DNA of 21,008 bases from Euprymna scolopes (taxonomy: Eukaryota > Mollusca > Cephalopoda > Sepiida > Sepiolidae): NCBI GenBank assembly GCA_024364805.1, contig CM044515.1:91306975-91327982 (forward strand). The letters are read 5' to 3'. The notes beneath the pieces were generated by a model that worked only from the letters and a program-made list of their open reading frames with translations, had not been told where the DNA came from and searched no databases. Both the position numbers and the translations under genes were made by a program. Each line of letters begins with the position of its first letter. Within the stretch, counting starts at the first letter, position 1. Below are positions 1 to 8,441 of this stretch, one piece after another.

Positions 1-1200
1 TACATTACTCCCTTTTTGACGCCACTCTCTTAGTTTAGCAATGCACATATCTGCATTTCCAGTGAAAGCATCAACATGTTGATTCAATTCTTGGTAATCC
101 ATTACGGGCCAAATTTTGTCTTTAGTAGGTTGTTCAACAGTGTTGAGCAGAATTAATCCTTTGGGTGATCCCAGACATTTCTGTGAGTACGGTATTAACC
201 ATCCATTATCAATCCACATCTGAAGTTTTCTTCATATGCGGCCCTATTCTTTGTGGAAACTGCATACTCTGGAATGATGTTGCACAGCCGTCCACTTTGC
301 ACAGCATTTCCACTTTGCCGTCCATGCCTTTTCGTTGTCGTCAAACATAGCACAGAAGTCCTTTTTTTCAATAGATATGGCTGCACAGACTTCTTTCTCT
401 TCTCCAAGCATTACACCTCCAGTCGCTGCGATTATGACGCCTCCTAGTGCTTGTATTGCATCAATTCCAATCAACATGTCATAGCCAAGGGGTTTTTCTT
501 GCATCACCAGAACGTCAACTTTAGCGGTGTCACCCTTCTCAGTACATACCGTGACTGTCCCTTCACCACAACATGCTCGGGATAAGCCATTGATCATCAT
601 AATACCGACTGGTTGCTCCCGCCACATCTGACAGTAATGTGCACTAACTATAGACACTTCTTAGCAAAATGATTGGTCTCCCCACATTTATAGCACACTA
701 GGCCTATACGCTTATTACTACCTGGGAGAGAATCTACATTGTCTCCATGCGGTTCGACTGCTGCATGTCGAATACTAACTGCTGCTGCAATTGACTCCTG
801 TTCCTTACAGAATTTGGCAATTCCTCAATTTGTGACAATGCTCGCAACAGTTTGCTGATCTCCTCAGGTAAGCTTACTAAAAAGGCACAGCTTAATATCT
901 TGTCGTTGACCCCACCAAATAGTACCGATAACTTTCGTAGTGCGACTAGGTACACGTCAACCATTTCTTTAGGGTGAAGTCGCCGGCTCGTGAACTCTTG
1001 CCATGCAACAAACGGATCTGTACCAAACGCTGTATATAGGCTTTGCTTGATTTCATTCCAGTCTGGTTCATCCCTGAGTTGCTGGCAGACTGCATAGGCC
1101 CGTCCGGTTAACCTCAGAGGAATGACTGTGGCTGGTTCATTAATTCTGCATCGTTTACAGATTTTCTCAGCCTTTTTAACTCATTCAACAACAGACGGTT
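1..1200 (-). mobile_element. Ty3/gypsy-like retrotransposon fossil, gag to start of reverse transcriptase
   Basis: Reading the minus strand from about 1200 down to 1, the parts come in normal LTR-retrotransposon order. A Gag stretch (about 1180-734) includes PFVAWQEFTSRRLHPKEM. A zinc-knuckle-like CYKCGETNHFAK (C-x2-C-x4-H) lies near 705-660. A protease-like stretch carries DMLIGIDAIQALGG (about 500-440). A reverse-transcriptase N-terminal stretch at about 240-1 includes WPVMDYQELNQHVDAFT. The copy runs off the left edge and no LTR of its own is visible. It is broken, with several interruptions, so it is an old copy. The superfamily call rests on part order and motif style; the lineage is not assigned. 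Next to it is another gypsy-like fossil on the opposite strand. Confidence 0.8.
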
Positions 1201-1239
1201 TCCCTTTTTGAATCACCGCACACCGAGAGCTAAAATAGT

Positions 1240-1745
1240 TCATAATTCAATTACTTGAGTATTATATTGCACATGCATCAAAATCATTGACACCCACTGA
1301 ACGAAAATATAGCCAAATTGAGAAAGAAGCTCTAGCGATTATCTATGCTGTAAAAAGATTTCACAAAATGCTATATGCCCGTCATTTTAATCTGATCACA
1401 GACCACAAGCCTCTAATAAGTAATTTTGCGGTTCTGGCAATGTCGTCTATGATGTAGATGTACAATCATCTATTTGGGTTAGACATACTAATCAGCTTCG
1501 TCAGTCATCACTTTCAGAGCAACATCCAAATGATGCAGCTATTCTTTTACATGTGTTACTGGACATATTTGAATTACCCCAAAGTGTTCCAGTTATAAAT
1601 AATAAACAAAGTAAGTCTCACATCAAAGTCCCAACAAGAAGAACCCAGCGAATTTGTAAGCCAACGCCAACCTTACAAATAGATCCACATAAAACTTCTT
1701 ACAATGATCACATTTCAAAGGAGAGGTGTTATAAAGGGAAATAAC
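1240..1745 (+). mobile_element. Ty3/gypsy-like pol fossil: RNase H part and pol C-terminal tail
   Basis: Plus-strand fossil. The stretch at about 1264-1436 reads like the RNase H region that follows gypsy reverse transcriptase (TERKYSQIEKEALAIIYAVK, then FNLITDHKPL). The stretch at about 1440-1743 reads like the C-terminal tail of a gypsy polyprotein (SSIWVRHTNQLRQ, then a basic, proline-containing tail ending at a stop). The tail runs directly into the LTR at 1727, as expected for the 3' end of such an element. The copy is incomplete and broken. It is a different element from the minus-strand fossil at 1-1200, since it has opposite orientation and different domains. Confidence 0.8.
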
Positions 1746-1913
1746 TGAAAAGCAAAGAGTTATCTCTCCTGGATGGAAAGGGGAAGACTTTTCAAGATGG
1801 ATGACACAGCATTTCACATAATCTGTTGCCCTAATGTTCTGCTATTTTTCTGTTTAAATAAATAAATAATTTGGTGCCAAAACGATGTCTTCTTGTAATT
1901 TCTACATTCAACA
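1727..1913 (+). repeat. 3' LTR of the plus-strand gypsy-like fossil (187 bp)
   Basis: The segment starts TGTTATAAAG and ends TTCAACA, giving TG...CA ends with a short inverted TGTT/AACA. It lies immediately after the pol tail and contains AATAAATAAATAAT (about 1857-1870), a likely polyadenylation signal. A TTGGTGCCAAAACG string at 1871-1884 resembles a primer-binding site, but it lies inside the proposed LTR, so the right boundary is the weak point. The matching 5' LTR is not in the window, so neither boundary can be confirmed by comparison. Confidence 0.55.
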
Positions 1914-2534
1914 ATCAGTTATATTCCATGACGACATAACAGTTTAAAAACTAATACATGATACACATAATCAAATTTAAAAGCAAAACAAAAAATCTTT
2001 AATTCTTTTTTACTTTTGTTAATTTTTTTTTTTGAAATAAAATCAAATGAAAGTAATATAAAATCTACTGAAAGTAATAATAAAATAAACTGTTAAGTAA
2101 TAAAAAATAGAAACCAGTTTTAAAGAAAAGATGATATATTTTCAGGAATCTTTTTTCTTCAACTTTACATGGGGATAAACCCTATGTCAACAAATACATG
2201 TCATAAACCATCCCCAATGGAAATCACATTGTGTTCATTATGTTTATCATATCCTTCATCATTCAACTGAAAATACATCAATCCCATTACCTGCTAGCCT
2301 CGAGTGGCTTTTAGCCTTAATAAATGATGACTAGCACGAATTTTTAAAAAAGTGCAGCCGAGAGACCAATGATTAGAGAAGACACTAAGTCAGAATAGTT
2401 TTTCTTGTGCTTTACAGTATTCCTAGTGAATTTAGATATGATTTCCAATGTAATAATGGCTGGGCACTTCATCCTAGATATATTTTTGCAGGATTTAAAT
2501 TTTAGATACAAAAAAGATCACAAGGTTGCTAATT

Positions 2535-2537
<3 letters not shown>
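1914..2537. other. AT-rich stretch, nothing recognised
   Basis: No open frame with coding character, no repeat family and no RNA gene was recognised. It would be 3' flanking or UTR sequence of the minus-strand OGFR-like gene. No convincing AATAAA on the minus strand was found close to the stop codon at 2923. Confidence 0.5.

Positions 2538-2571
<34 letters not shown>
2538..2571. repeat. A34 homopolymer
   Basis: Thirty-four uninterrupted A residues follow AATTAGT. It could be the tail of a plus-strand retroposed sequence upstream, but no tRNA-like or LINE-like body was recognised before it, so it is recorded only as a homopolymer. Confidence 0.95.
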
Positions 2572-2573
<2 letters not shown>

Positions 2574-2887
2574 ATGATAAAAGGAATATTACAACAGCCC
2601 GAAAAATGAAGTCAGTTTCAACTTGATTTGGTTTGTAGAAAATTTCTTAAACATTTAAAAATTGATTTGGTCAAAATTTGCTCACAATACCAACATACTG
2701 TTATTTGTATTTTAAACGTTAATATTTTTTTCCTTGAATCAGTTTTCAAAGCTCATAAAATAAACTTAGGGGAAATTAAATATTTACAAAGACAACAACT
2801 TTAAAGAATTAAAACTCTAAAAAATTTTCTGTAGTTCTTCTTATGGCTCAAAAGTTGCCATGAATATAAGCCCTGCCATTTTCGGAG

Positions 2888-2918
2888 GAAGAGAGAGAGA
2901 GAGAGAGACGGAGAGAGT
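2888..2918. repeat. (GA)n microsatellite with one interruption
   Basis: GA repeats interrupted once by a C. They lie a few bases beyond the stop codon of the last OGFR-like exon, so on the minus strand they form a CT tract at the start of the 3' UTR. Confidence 0.9.
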
Positions 2919-2922
2919 CTGA

Positions 2923-3118
2923 TTAGTTTCTGTTGATTTGATTGATATATCCTTTGACAGCATCAAAACCATTCTTGTCCAAAGCTTTGATCCAATAAGA
3001 ATTGAAGCTGCTTTTTGCATCTTTATCCAAATGATTTTTCTGAATTAGATCAGCAAGGAATTTTAACCAAGTTATCATTAATTCCTGCTCACCAAGTTCT
3101 TTCAAAAGAGAAAGGATT
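2923..3118 (-). CDS. OGFR-like: OGFR-like gene, last coding exon
   Basis: Minus-strand exon of 196 nt. It begins after a TAATTTCCAG acceptor (AG at 3120-3119), contributes one base to a split codon, then encodes 64 residues and a TAA stop at 2925-2923. The start ILSLLKELGEQELMITWLKF matches in order and spacing the OGFR stretch RILKSLGELGLEHFQAPLVRFF. The later SSFNSYWIKAL corresponds to QSALDYFMFAV, near the end of the conserved OGFR domain. The vertebrate receptor binds met-enkephalin and represses growth; the function of this invertebrate homologue is unknown. The incoming phase (one base) fits the outgoing phase (two bases) of the exon at 9742-9872, giving a serine at the junction. The protein ends right after the domain, without the long repetitive tail of mammalian OGFR. 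Confidence 0.82.
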
Positions 3119-3149
3119 CTGGAAATTACGTAATAATACTTTCTATGCC

Positions 3150-3360
3150 TGTAAAATATAAAAGAAAAAAAAAGAGACGCTGACGATTATTTGTGGAAAG
3201 AGGGGGTGATTGGCAATAAAGAAAAATGGAAGGTGAAAATGAGAGAAGGGGTGGAAGTCTAAAGAGAGAGGACAGCAAGAGAGACAAAGAAAGAGAGATT
3301 AAGAGAATAAAGAAAAAAGCTAAGGAAAAAGTGAGAGAGAGAGAGAGGAACAAGTGAGAT
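3150..3360. repeat. purine-rich low-complexity tract
   Basis: The plus strand is almost entirely A and G, with several GAGAGA blocks and a few TG or CA interruptions. The long minus-strand frames across it are leucine/serine/phenylalanine-rich artefacts of the composition. It lies in the last intron of the OGFR-like gene, close to the acceptor of the last exon. Confidence 0.8.
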
Positions 3361-3372
3361 TGAGTGAACCAG

Positions 3373-3379
3373 ATATAAT

Positions 3380-3456
<77 letters not shown>
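3373..3456. repeat. (TA)n microsatellite
   Basis: About 84 bp of alternating T and A with one TAAATA interruption near 3391. Open minus-strand frames through it are (YI)n artefacts. Confidence 0.95.
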
Positions 3457-3458
<2 letters not shown>

Positions 3459-3524
3459 CTGAGGTTATTGTTTTCCAGAGGTTAAGTAACCAATGAAGTT
3501 TAACAAAGTTAATACAAGATACAA

Positions 3525-3666
3525 GAGTGCTCAATACTGAAGTAGAGCAGGGTATACTCTTTCTTTGATTTTACATAAGCAGTAATATGTTGCTACACAG
3601 TCATGAGCATGTTTTGGTCAGCTAGTTACTAGTAACTAGCGACCTCTTCAGGCGATACAACTTATG
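3525..3666 (-). mobile_element. Penelope-like terminal module, diverged copy
   Basis: On the minus strand this stretch carries, in order, a CTGAAGA-containing hairpin region (3651-3602), TATTACTGCTTATGTAAAATC (about 3588-3568), then CTCTACTTCAGTATTGAGCAC (about 3551-3531). The plus strand at 8442-8927 has the same three blocks in the same order: CTGATGA hairpin, TATTACTG...CATAGATTC, CTCTACTTATGTATTGAGCAC. The blocks are much farther apart there. That copy follows a GIY-YIG coding stretch, which ties the module to a Penelope-like element. The assignment is an inference from shared order; identity within each block is moderate to good by eye. Confidence 0.5.
3574..3666 (-). ncRNA. decayed hammerhead-ribozyme-like fold
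   Basis: Minus-strand elements: CATAAG (3666-3661) and TTG (3660-3658) as the 5' side of stem I; core CTGAAGA (3651-3645); stem II of GGTC (3644-3641) with GACC (3619-3616), enclosing a self-complementary 20-mer (3640-3621). Then comes AAAAC (3615-3611), where a working hammerhead has GAAAC. Stem III is CATG/CATG (3611-3608 with 3605-3602). CAA (3592-3590) and CTTATG (3579-3574) close stem I on the 3' side. Penelope-like elements are known to carry hammerhead motifs in their terminal repeats. The changed GAAA box and a poor match to UH at the cleavage site suggest it is inactive. Confidence 0.4.
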
Positions 3667-3976
3667 AAAGTAAAGTTTTCATTGATTATATCAGGTCTTC
3701 ATTGTCACAGGGAGTCAATGTCAGGAGGTCCCATAAAAATGTGAAAAATATAATTTTGTTGTATGTAAATGAGACCCTATAGGGGTGCGGATTAGTGTCT
3801 GTGTTGAGATATAGAAATAAATGGGAAAGTATAGGGGTCGGTGGTGTTAAAGAATGAGATAGAAATAATGCAAGACTATAAAGAATATTATTGTAGGATG
3901 TGTGATAAACTACCATAAATAATAAACATGCTAGTGTGTATAGGTTCAATCATCAGAGGAATGCGAATTTCACATA
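3667..3976. other. unassigned intronic sequence
   Basis: No coding character. On the minus strand it lies upstream of the hammerhead-like module, so it could be the 3' part of the same Penelope-like copy, but no GIY-YIG coding trace was seen. Confidence 0.4.
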
Positions 3977-4694
3977 TCTATAATATAAAAGTGAAAATGT
4001 GTGTGTGTTTGTGTGCATGTGTGCATATTTTTTGTATGTTTGCTAAAAGCTTGGGAAGCGGGGGCACTCATTCTTAGAACTTTTTATATAATCGCTAGAT
4101 TATAATATCTCCAATTTAGGAAATGAGATCGTGCCTGTCTTTTATTTGAGCGACTTTTACATGGTATTTTCATGCTATTTTTACTCTCCACATGTTTGTT
4201 TGGCTTTTCCTTATATAAGCGAAACTGAATCTGTAGCAAATGACTCTCCCCGGCATGAATGCCAGGGATGTCCAGAAAAGCAATGAGCTTTGATGAATGT
4301 GGGGAAACCCATCACATCAGACAATTACTATTCATTTGGACACTCCCTTTTCTGTGGGGGCGCAGGTTTTCCTCAACATCTTTGGGGGAAACAAACAAAT
4401 ATGCAGAAACTGGCTTGCAGCCAAAGTTAAGTGCATGATTTCATTCCCCTATGGCGTGATGTTTGACCTCATTAAATTTTTGCACCTGCCACTTAACTTT
4501 TTAATCGTTAAATTAGAATGCTTTTCAGTTCTTGTCCCGTCGTGGCTGAGCAGTAAGATGTCAGGTTTTTTCACGCTTTCTTTTCCACCCTTGCATCCAG
4601 GTTCGGGTTTGAGTCTACCTGCCTACTACAACTTTTTTCTTTTTACTCAACACGCACCTATAAACATCCAGGCAACGCTGGGCATCCCCACTAG
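3977..4694 (+). mobile_element. non-autonomous Helitron, family A, copy A1 (718 bp)
   Basis: The element begins TCTATAATATAAAAGTG after an A and ends GGGCATCCCCACTAG before a T. This fits Helitron rules: 5' TC, 3' CTRR, insertion between A and T, no target duplication, and a short GC hairpin (GGG/CCC) before the end. The body is collinear with the 18276-19016 copy. Shared landmarks include a TGTGTGTG start, a TATAATATCT block, a GCCAGG...GTCCAGAA-AGCAAT block, and CCTCAACATC followed by a TTGGGG-like block. No Rep or helicase coding was seen, so the element depends on a partner. A tRNA-like module lies near the 3' end. Confidence 0.8.
4543..4615 (+). promoter_or_regulatory. tRNA-like box A/box B module in Helitron A1
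   Basis: TGGCTGAGCAGT (4543-4554) resembles an RNA polymerase III box A. GGTTCGGGTTTGAGTC (4600-4615) resembles box B. About 45 bases separate them, and the T-rich tract downstream could stop polymerase III. The equivalent position in Helitrons B1 and A2 has similar boxes. It is not a functional tRNA gene, because no acceptor stem or anticodon arm closes around the boxes. Confidence 0.5.
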
Positions 4695-4861
4695 TCTATG
4701 CTAAAAGGGGTTTTAGATTTAATCAAAGTTATTCAGTTATAAAAATGCTTTTAATTTAACTACGATTTTTTATGTGGTCAGAAAGTGTACACCTTGTTTC
4801 CCTCTTGTACATGCCTGCCCCACCACTATGATCCCTACATACATTAGTAAAGAGGTTAAGA

Positions 4862-4965
4862 GATAGGGAAGAAAATGAAAAGACGCAAGAGAGAAAAGAA
4901 GAAAAAAAAACAAGAAAGAAAGGAAGAATGGAAAGAAGGAAATAAGGAAGAATAAAGAGGAGAAA
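4862..4965. repeat. purine-rich low-complexity tract
   Basis: The plus strand is nearly all A and G (GAAA, GGAA and AAGA units). Open minus-strand frames are phenylalanine/serine/leucine artefacts. The rest of 4695-5133 holds nothing recognised except an (AAT)n run at about 5114-5133, into which Helitron B1 inserted. Confidence 0.8.
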
Positions 4966-5133
4966 ACCATAAATAATTTATTGGTGGTGATTCTAAAGCA
5001 TGTCTTTCTCCATCCTACTTGTCCCCATCCCCATCCACTCCCCCACTTTCACTTCCTCTTCTCAAATAACCTTTTTCTTTATTTACTACTTGAAGCTTTG
5101 GAAGTTGTATAGCAATAATAATAATAATAATAA

Positions 5134-6037
5134 TCTATATATCTCTGAAAGTGGAAGTGTGTGTGTGTCTGTGTCTGTCTTTCGGTGTACATTTCCCTAC
5201 AGAATAACTGTCAATTTTAAGTCTATAGACTCGAAATTTGATATACAGGGTATTGAGATTTAGGAAAATCTTTGTAATCGGTTTTCGACCAGAAATTTGG
5301 CTGTTAAGGGGTCACAGTTCAATGATTTGACCTTTGAGAACTCTACCGAACTCCTCCTACAATTTTGGATCTAAACACTTGAAATTTTAGATATATGTTC
5401 CTTGGACAGGGATCTAACTTAATTTGATTTGAGCCTAAAACAATAAATATTAAGGGGTCATAATAGGGGTCAAAGTTAAAAAAATTGACCGCTGCGGTCT
5501 CTACCAAATTACTCAGACAATTTCTGGTTTAAACATTTGAAATTTTACATATAGTGTATTCAGAGATAGGGCAAACTTTTTAATGGATTTGGGTCGAAAA
5601 TTTGAGTTACCAATATATAAATGTATGTGTGTATGTATGTATGTTTGCATGTCTGCCTAAAACTTTCAACAGAGGTGACGGATTTTTACAAGATCAGTAT
5701 CGTTTTGAAGTTCGATCTTTCAGATGACAAATATCGAAAAACTGGCTAAAACATTAATATCTTCACCTTAAACAGGACACTTTTCTACAGGGGGGAGGGG
5801 CACTTTTTTTGCCGATATTTTCGAAAGTCATCCTCTCCTTTCGATTCTCTAGCCTTAATTAAAACCTATGTCACTTCCAGTTTGGCAGTGGTTGTAACAG
5901 CAAAGATGTCAGGGTTTTTTTCCCGTTCTTTTCCTCCTTTGTGGTTCGAGCCTGTCTTCTTACTACCACTTTTTAAAATTTTTTTATGCTGAACACACAC
6001 CTCCAAACACCCGGACAATGCCGGGCACCCATGTTAG
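5134..6037 (+). mobile_element. non-autonomous Helitron, family B, copy B1 (904 bp)
   Basis: The element begins TCTATATATCTCTGAAAG after an A in an AAT repeat and ends GCCGGGCACCCATGTTAG before TAATAATA, so the host A|T site lies inside an AAT microsatellite. The terminal TTAG is a variant of CTRR. The 5' body (for example CATTTCCCTACAG, GGCCAGAAATTTGGCTGT-like blocks and repeated TTTGACCTTTGA-type blocks) matches 17925-18275, defining family B. The last 150 bases resemble those of family A. No protein coding was seen. An intact stretch at 5531-5560 shows the site that a family A Helitron occupies in copy B2. Confidence 0.78.
5884..5952 (+). promoter_or_regulatory. tRNA-like box A/box B module in Helitron B1
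   Basis: GGCAGTGGTTGTAACAGCAA (from 5884) is a weak box A match. GGTTCGAGCC (5943-5952) is a very good box B. The module sits about 85 bases before the Helitron 3' end, as in copies A1 and A2. Confidence 0.45.
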
Positions 6038-6339
6038 TAATAATAAAATCTCAAAATGTATATAATTAATTTATCTCCATGCTTGGATATAATTATCTAC
6101 TCTAATTGTAATAATAATAATTAAAAATAGAAGATAGTGAGGGACAAACAGGTTAGGGACTGCAATATGGATGATAATTGATAATGATAATTTTTAATAA
6201 TAATTATATTGATTAATAATGGTAATAATAATGGGAAGAAAATCTTTAAAGTAAAATTTCAGTATCAAAATGCAAAGAATAATGTAAACAGCAAGAGATA
6301 TAAAATAAGTTCAGAAATAGTATAAGTGAAGATCTGAAG
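6038..6339. other. AT-rich stretch with scattered AAT repeats
   Basis: Mostly AATAAT and TGATAAT units. Nothing coding was recognised. It ends where the 5'-truncated LINE begins. Confidence 0.6.
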
Positions 6340-6340
6340 G

Positions 6341-7020
6341 AGACACAACTAAGGAAGAGTTCTACCAACAACTAAATGAGCTTATCTCCTTCATTTCCTC
6401 AAGGGATCAATTAATCATACTTGGAGATTTTAACACCTGTGTGGGGAAGGACTAAACATCATGGAGCCCTTTTATTGGAAATAGGGGTTATGGAAAATGT
6501 AATAACAATGGACTCCACCTTCGTAACTTGTGTGCCGAGCATGAACTTCTCATTACAAATATCATCTTTCAACTCCATACCAGACAAAAGACCACCTGGA
6601 GGCATCCTCGCTTTAAGCTCTGGCACATATTGGACTACTCCATCGTCTGCCTGAGAGACTGCAAAAATGTCCTAATCACACGCTCCATGCTAGGAGCAGA
6701 TGATTGTTGGACTGACCATTGCTTATTAATAACAAAGCTTAATATATCAGTTCAAAGACGTCCTCATATACAACAGCCAAATGCAAAGAAACTAAACACT
6801 CAAAAGTTGAAAAACCCAACTGTGGCTAAAACATATGCAGAAACAATGCAGAGCAAATTGCCAAATCCAATCAATCATACCACCAATGAATGGCTCGCTC
6901 TCTCTCCGTGAATCTATGAGCAAGGCTGCTACAGAAACACTAGGACATATTAAAAAACATCAAAACTGGTTTGATGACAACAATTACAAATTTAATAGAA
7001 AACAAATGAAGAGCAAAGAT
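6341..7020 (+). pseudogene. LINE ORF2 endonuclease domain remnant
   Basis: This domain nicks the target DNA in LINE retrotransposition. In one frame, LGDFN (6420-6434) is followed by an in-frame stop a few codons later. The same frame then continues with CNNNGLHLRNLCAEHELLIT, WHILDYSIV and CWTDHCLL (CWTDH at 6705-6719). These are the metal- and DNA-binding landmarks of APE-type LINE endonucleases: the aspartate/asparagine pair of GDFN, the DY strand, and the terminal TDH. The N-terminal third of the domain is missing. After about 6911 the linker continues with several stops; DILARWQEHFSVLLNCDATV at about 7265-7324 is the usual lead-in to the lost reverse transcriptase. Confidence 0.8.
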
Positions 7021-7405
7021 TGAGCATGAAGCACACCTTAAATTCAAAACTAATTTCTATCTGCTAAAGGCCAAATGTTAGAAAGAGCTCCATAAGATAT
7101 AAAACCGCTGGTGGGGAAAAAAGCAGAAGAGATTCAGCATCACACAGACATCCGCAATATGAGAAGCTCTTCTCTGGTGTCAAAGAGATATATTGTCTTG
7201 TCAGAATCTTTAATGCCTCTCTAAAAGTAGCTGATAACATCACAGAGCTCACTGAACCTAAAGATATCCTTGCCAGATGGCAAGAACACTTCTCAGTGTT
7301 ACTAAACTGTGATGCAACAGTGGTGCCCGACTTCATGAGAAACGTTCTCTAGTACCCAGTTTGCCTCTGGATGTCTGAAAATCCAACTTTTGATCAATTT
7401 ATAAC

Positions 7406-7669
7406 CGCACACCAGAACACCGTTTTAATGATCTGCAGAAATCTACTCTTACAGCGACCAAAATTGACACAAACAACTGTAAAGTCAATACAGCCAATAG
7501 GGAGAGCTGGAGAAGAAAAATATATGAAAACACTGAAATATTTGAAAATAACAGAATACAAAAAGAGGAAACAAAAACAGCTCGAATAAAAGCTGGAGGT
7601 CAACAACCTGTGCATCCCCCTACTATCATCTGTGGCAGTTGCAGCCACCTCTTCTATGCCATTTCAAAA
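7406..7669 (+). pseudogene. LINE ORF2 C-terminal remnant with zinc-finger-like end
   Basis: An open frame of 88 codons ends at TAA 7670-7672. It includes RFNDLQKSTLTATKID, then ESWRRKIYENTEIFENNRIQ, then TIICGSCSHLFYA. This matches the C-terminal layout common in this LINE type: a W-R-x-x-I / F-E-x-x-R helix region followed by a C-x2-C finger. The second half of the finger (the usual histidine side) is cut off near 7655, where Penelope-like sequence begins. The frame differs from that of the endonuclease part. Confidence 0.65.
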
Positions 7670-8060
7670 TAAATGTCTAACCAAAAGCATAGTTTACAAG
7701 GCCACAATATTTGCGAAAGAAAACCCGAATAACAGGAAATATTATGTAGGTGTGACTTCCTTAGATTTCAAAACCCGATATTATGACCACAAAAGTAGGT
7801 TCAAAAATAAAAAAACACTGAATGAAAACAATACTAGCAAACAAATACTGAGAACTCAAAGAAAGCGGATGTTCACCGGTAGTTGAATGGAAAATAGTAA
7901 GATAAGCAAACACAGGTAGAGACCTAGACGATCTATGCCTTCATGAAAAATTTACTATGTATACTTTAAAGAACCCCAACATCTATTAAACTGTAGGAGA
8001 GAAATAGCAAATAACTTTGTACACAGGATAAACTTTACTCTAGGATAGTGATACAAAATA
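7656..8060 (+). pseudogene. Penelope-like element GIY-YIG endonuclease remnant
   Basis: The frame reads PFQNKCLTKSIVYKATI, then RKYYVGVTSLDFKTRYYDHK and RFKNKKTLNENNTSK. This is the cysteine-containing lead and GIY-YIG core (here VYK...YVG), with the R and H positions typical of the endonuclease at the C-terminus of Penelope-like retroelements. A further stretch at about 7885-7975 carries VEWKIV and LCLHEKFTM, resembling the end of the domain with its catalytic-type glutamate. The copy is 5'-truncated (no reverse transcriptase) and broken. It lies directly against the LINE C-terminus in the same orientation. Confidence 0.72.
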
Positions 8061-8126
8061 ATTTTAAAATTAACACTAACAATAGAAAATAAATAAATAA
8101 AATAAACATACATATACATAAATTAT

Positions 8127-8127
<1 letters not shown>

Positions 8128-8174
<47 letters not shown>
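8128..8174. repeat. (CA)n(TA)n microsatellite
   Basis: About 30 bp of CA followed by about 16 bp of TA, within the 3' region of the Penelope-like element. Confidence 0.95.
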
Positions 8175-8328
8175 AACTAACATAATAAAAAAAACACATA
8201 CACATTTAACTATAACTAGGTTTAAAATAGGTCAAATCATTATATATCTACGCTTCCCGCTAAAAAAGTACACACAAAGGGGTGAATCCAAGGTAAACTA
8301 TGGGCCTTTGTCCTGTAAGTGCCTGCCC

Positions 8329-8410
8329 ATTGGCTGATTAGGAAGGGAGTGGTGGAAACTAGGAATCTGATTGGCTAATTAAATTCTCAATAGAAGGTGC
8401 ATATATAAAA
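8329..8410 (+). promoter_or_regulatory. CCAAT/TATA promoter-like block of a Penelope-like terminal repeat
   Basis: Two identical ATTGGCT strings (8329-8335 and 8370-8376; reverse-oriented CCAAT boxes) precede TATATAAAA (8402-8410) by about 70 and 30 bases. This is the usual polymerase II layout. Transcription would start near 8430-8440, just before the hammerhead-like core. A promoter followed by a hammerhead is what Penelope-like terminal repeats are known to contain. The boxes are short and common, so position relative to the rest is the main support. Confidence 0.5.
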
Positions 8411-8441
8411 ACATGAGACAAGCACAAGTCTTTCCATAAGC

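Larger units (their letters stand above)
6340..7672 (+). mobile_element. non-LTR retrotransposon (LINE) with reverse transcriptase removed
   Basis: A LINE, truncated at its 5' end and missing its middle. The left part (about 6341-7400) encodes an APE-type endonuclease and the linker after it. The right part (about 7406-7669) encodes the extreme C-terminus of ORF2 in another frame. The reverse-transcriptase domain that should lie between them, normally well over 1 kb, is absent. Stops and frame changes in the left part show an old, dead copy. The endonuclease style (LGDFN, DYxIV, CWTDH) is shared by RTE/CR1/jockey-like lineages; the clade is not resolved by eye. Confidence 0.8.

Noticed and set aside
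1871-1884. Primer-binding site TTGGTGCCAAAACG marking a 5' LTR end
   Set aside because: It lies inside the segment whose TG...CA ends fit a 3' LTR after a pol tail, so a chance match or a boundary error is as likely.
3126-3534. Minus-strand open frames of 75 and 91 codons
   Set aside because: Composed of purine-rich and (TA)n low-complexity DNA; the residues are S/L/F and Y/I runs.
4297-4704. 135-codon plus-strand frame
   Set aside because: It lies entirely within Helitron A1 and runs through its tRNA-like module and terminus; no protein family resemblance.
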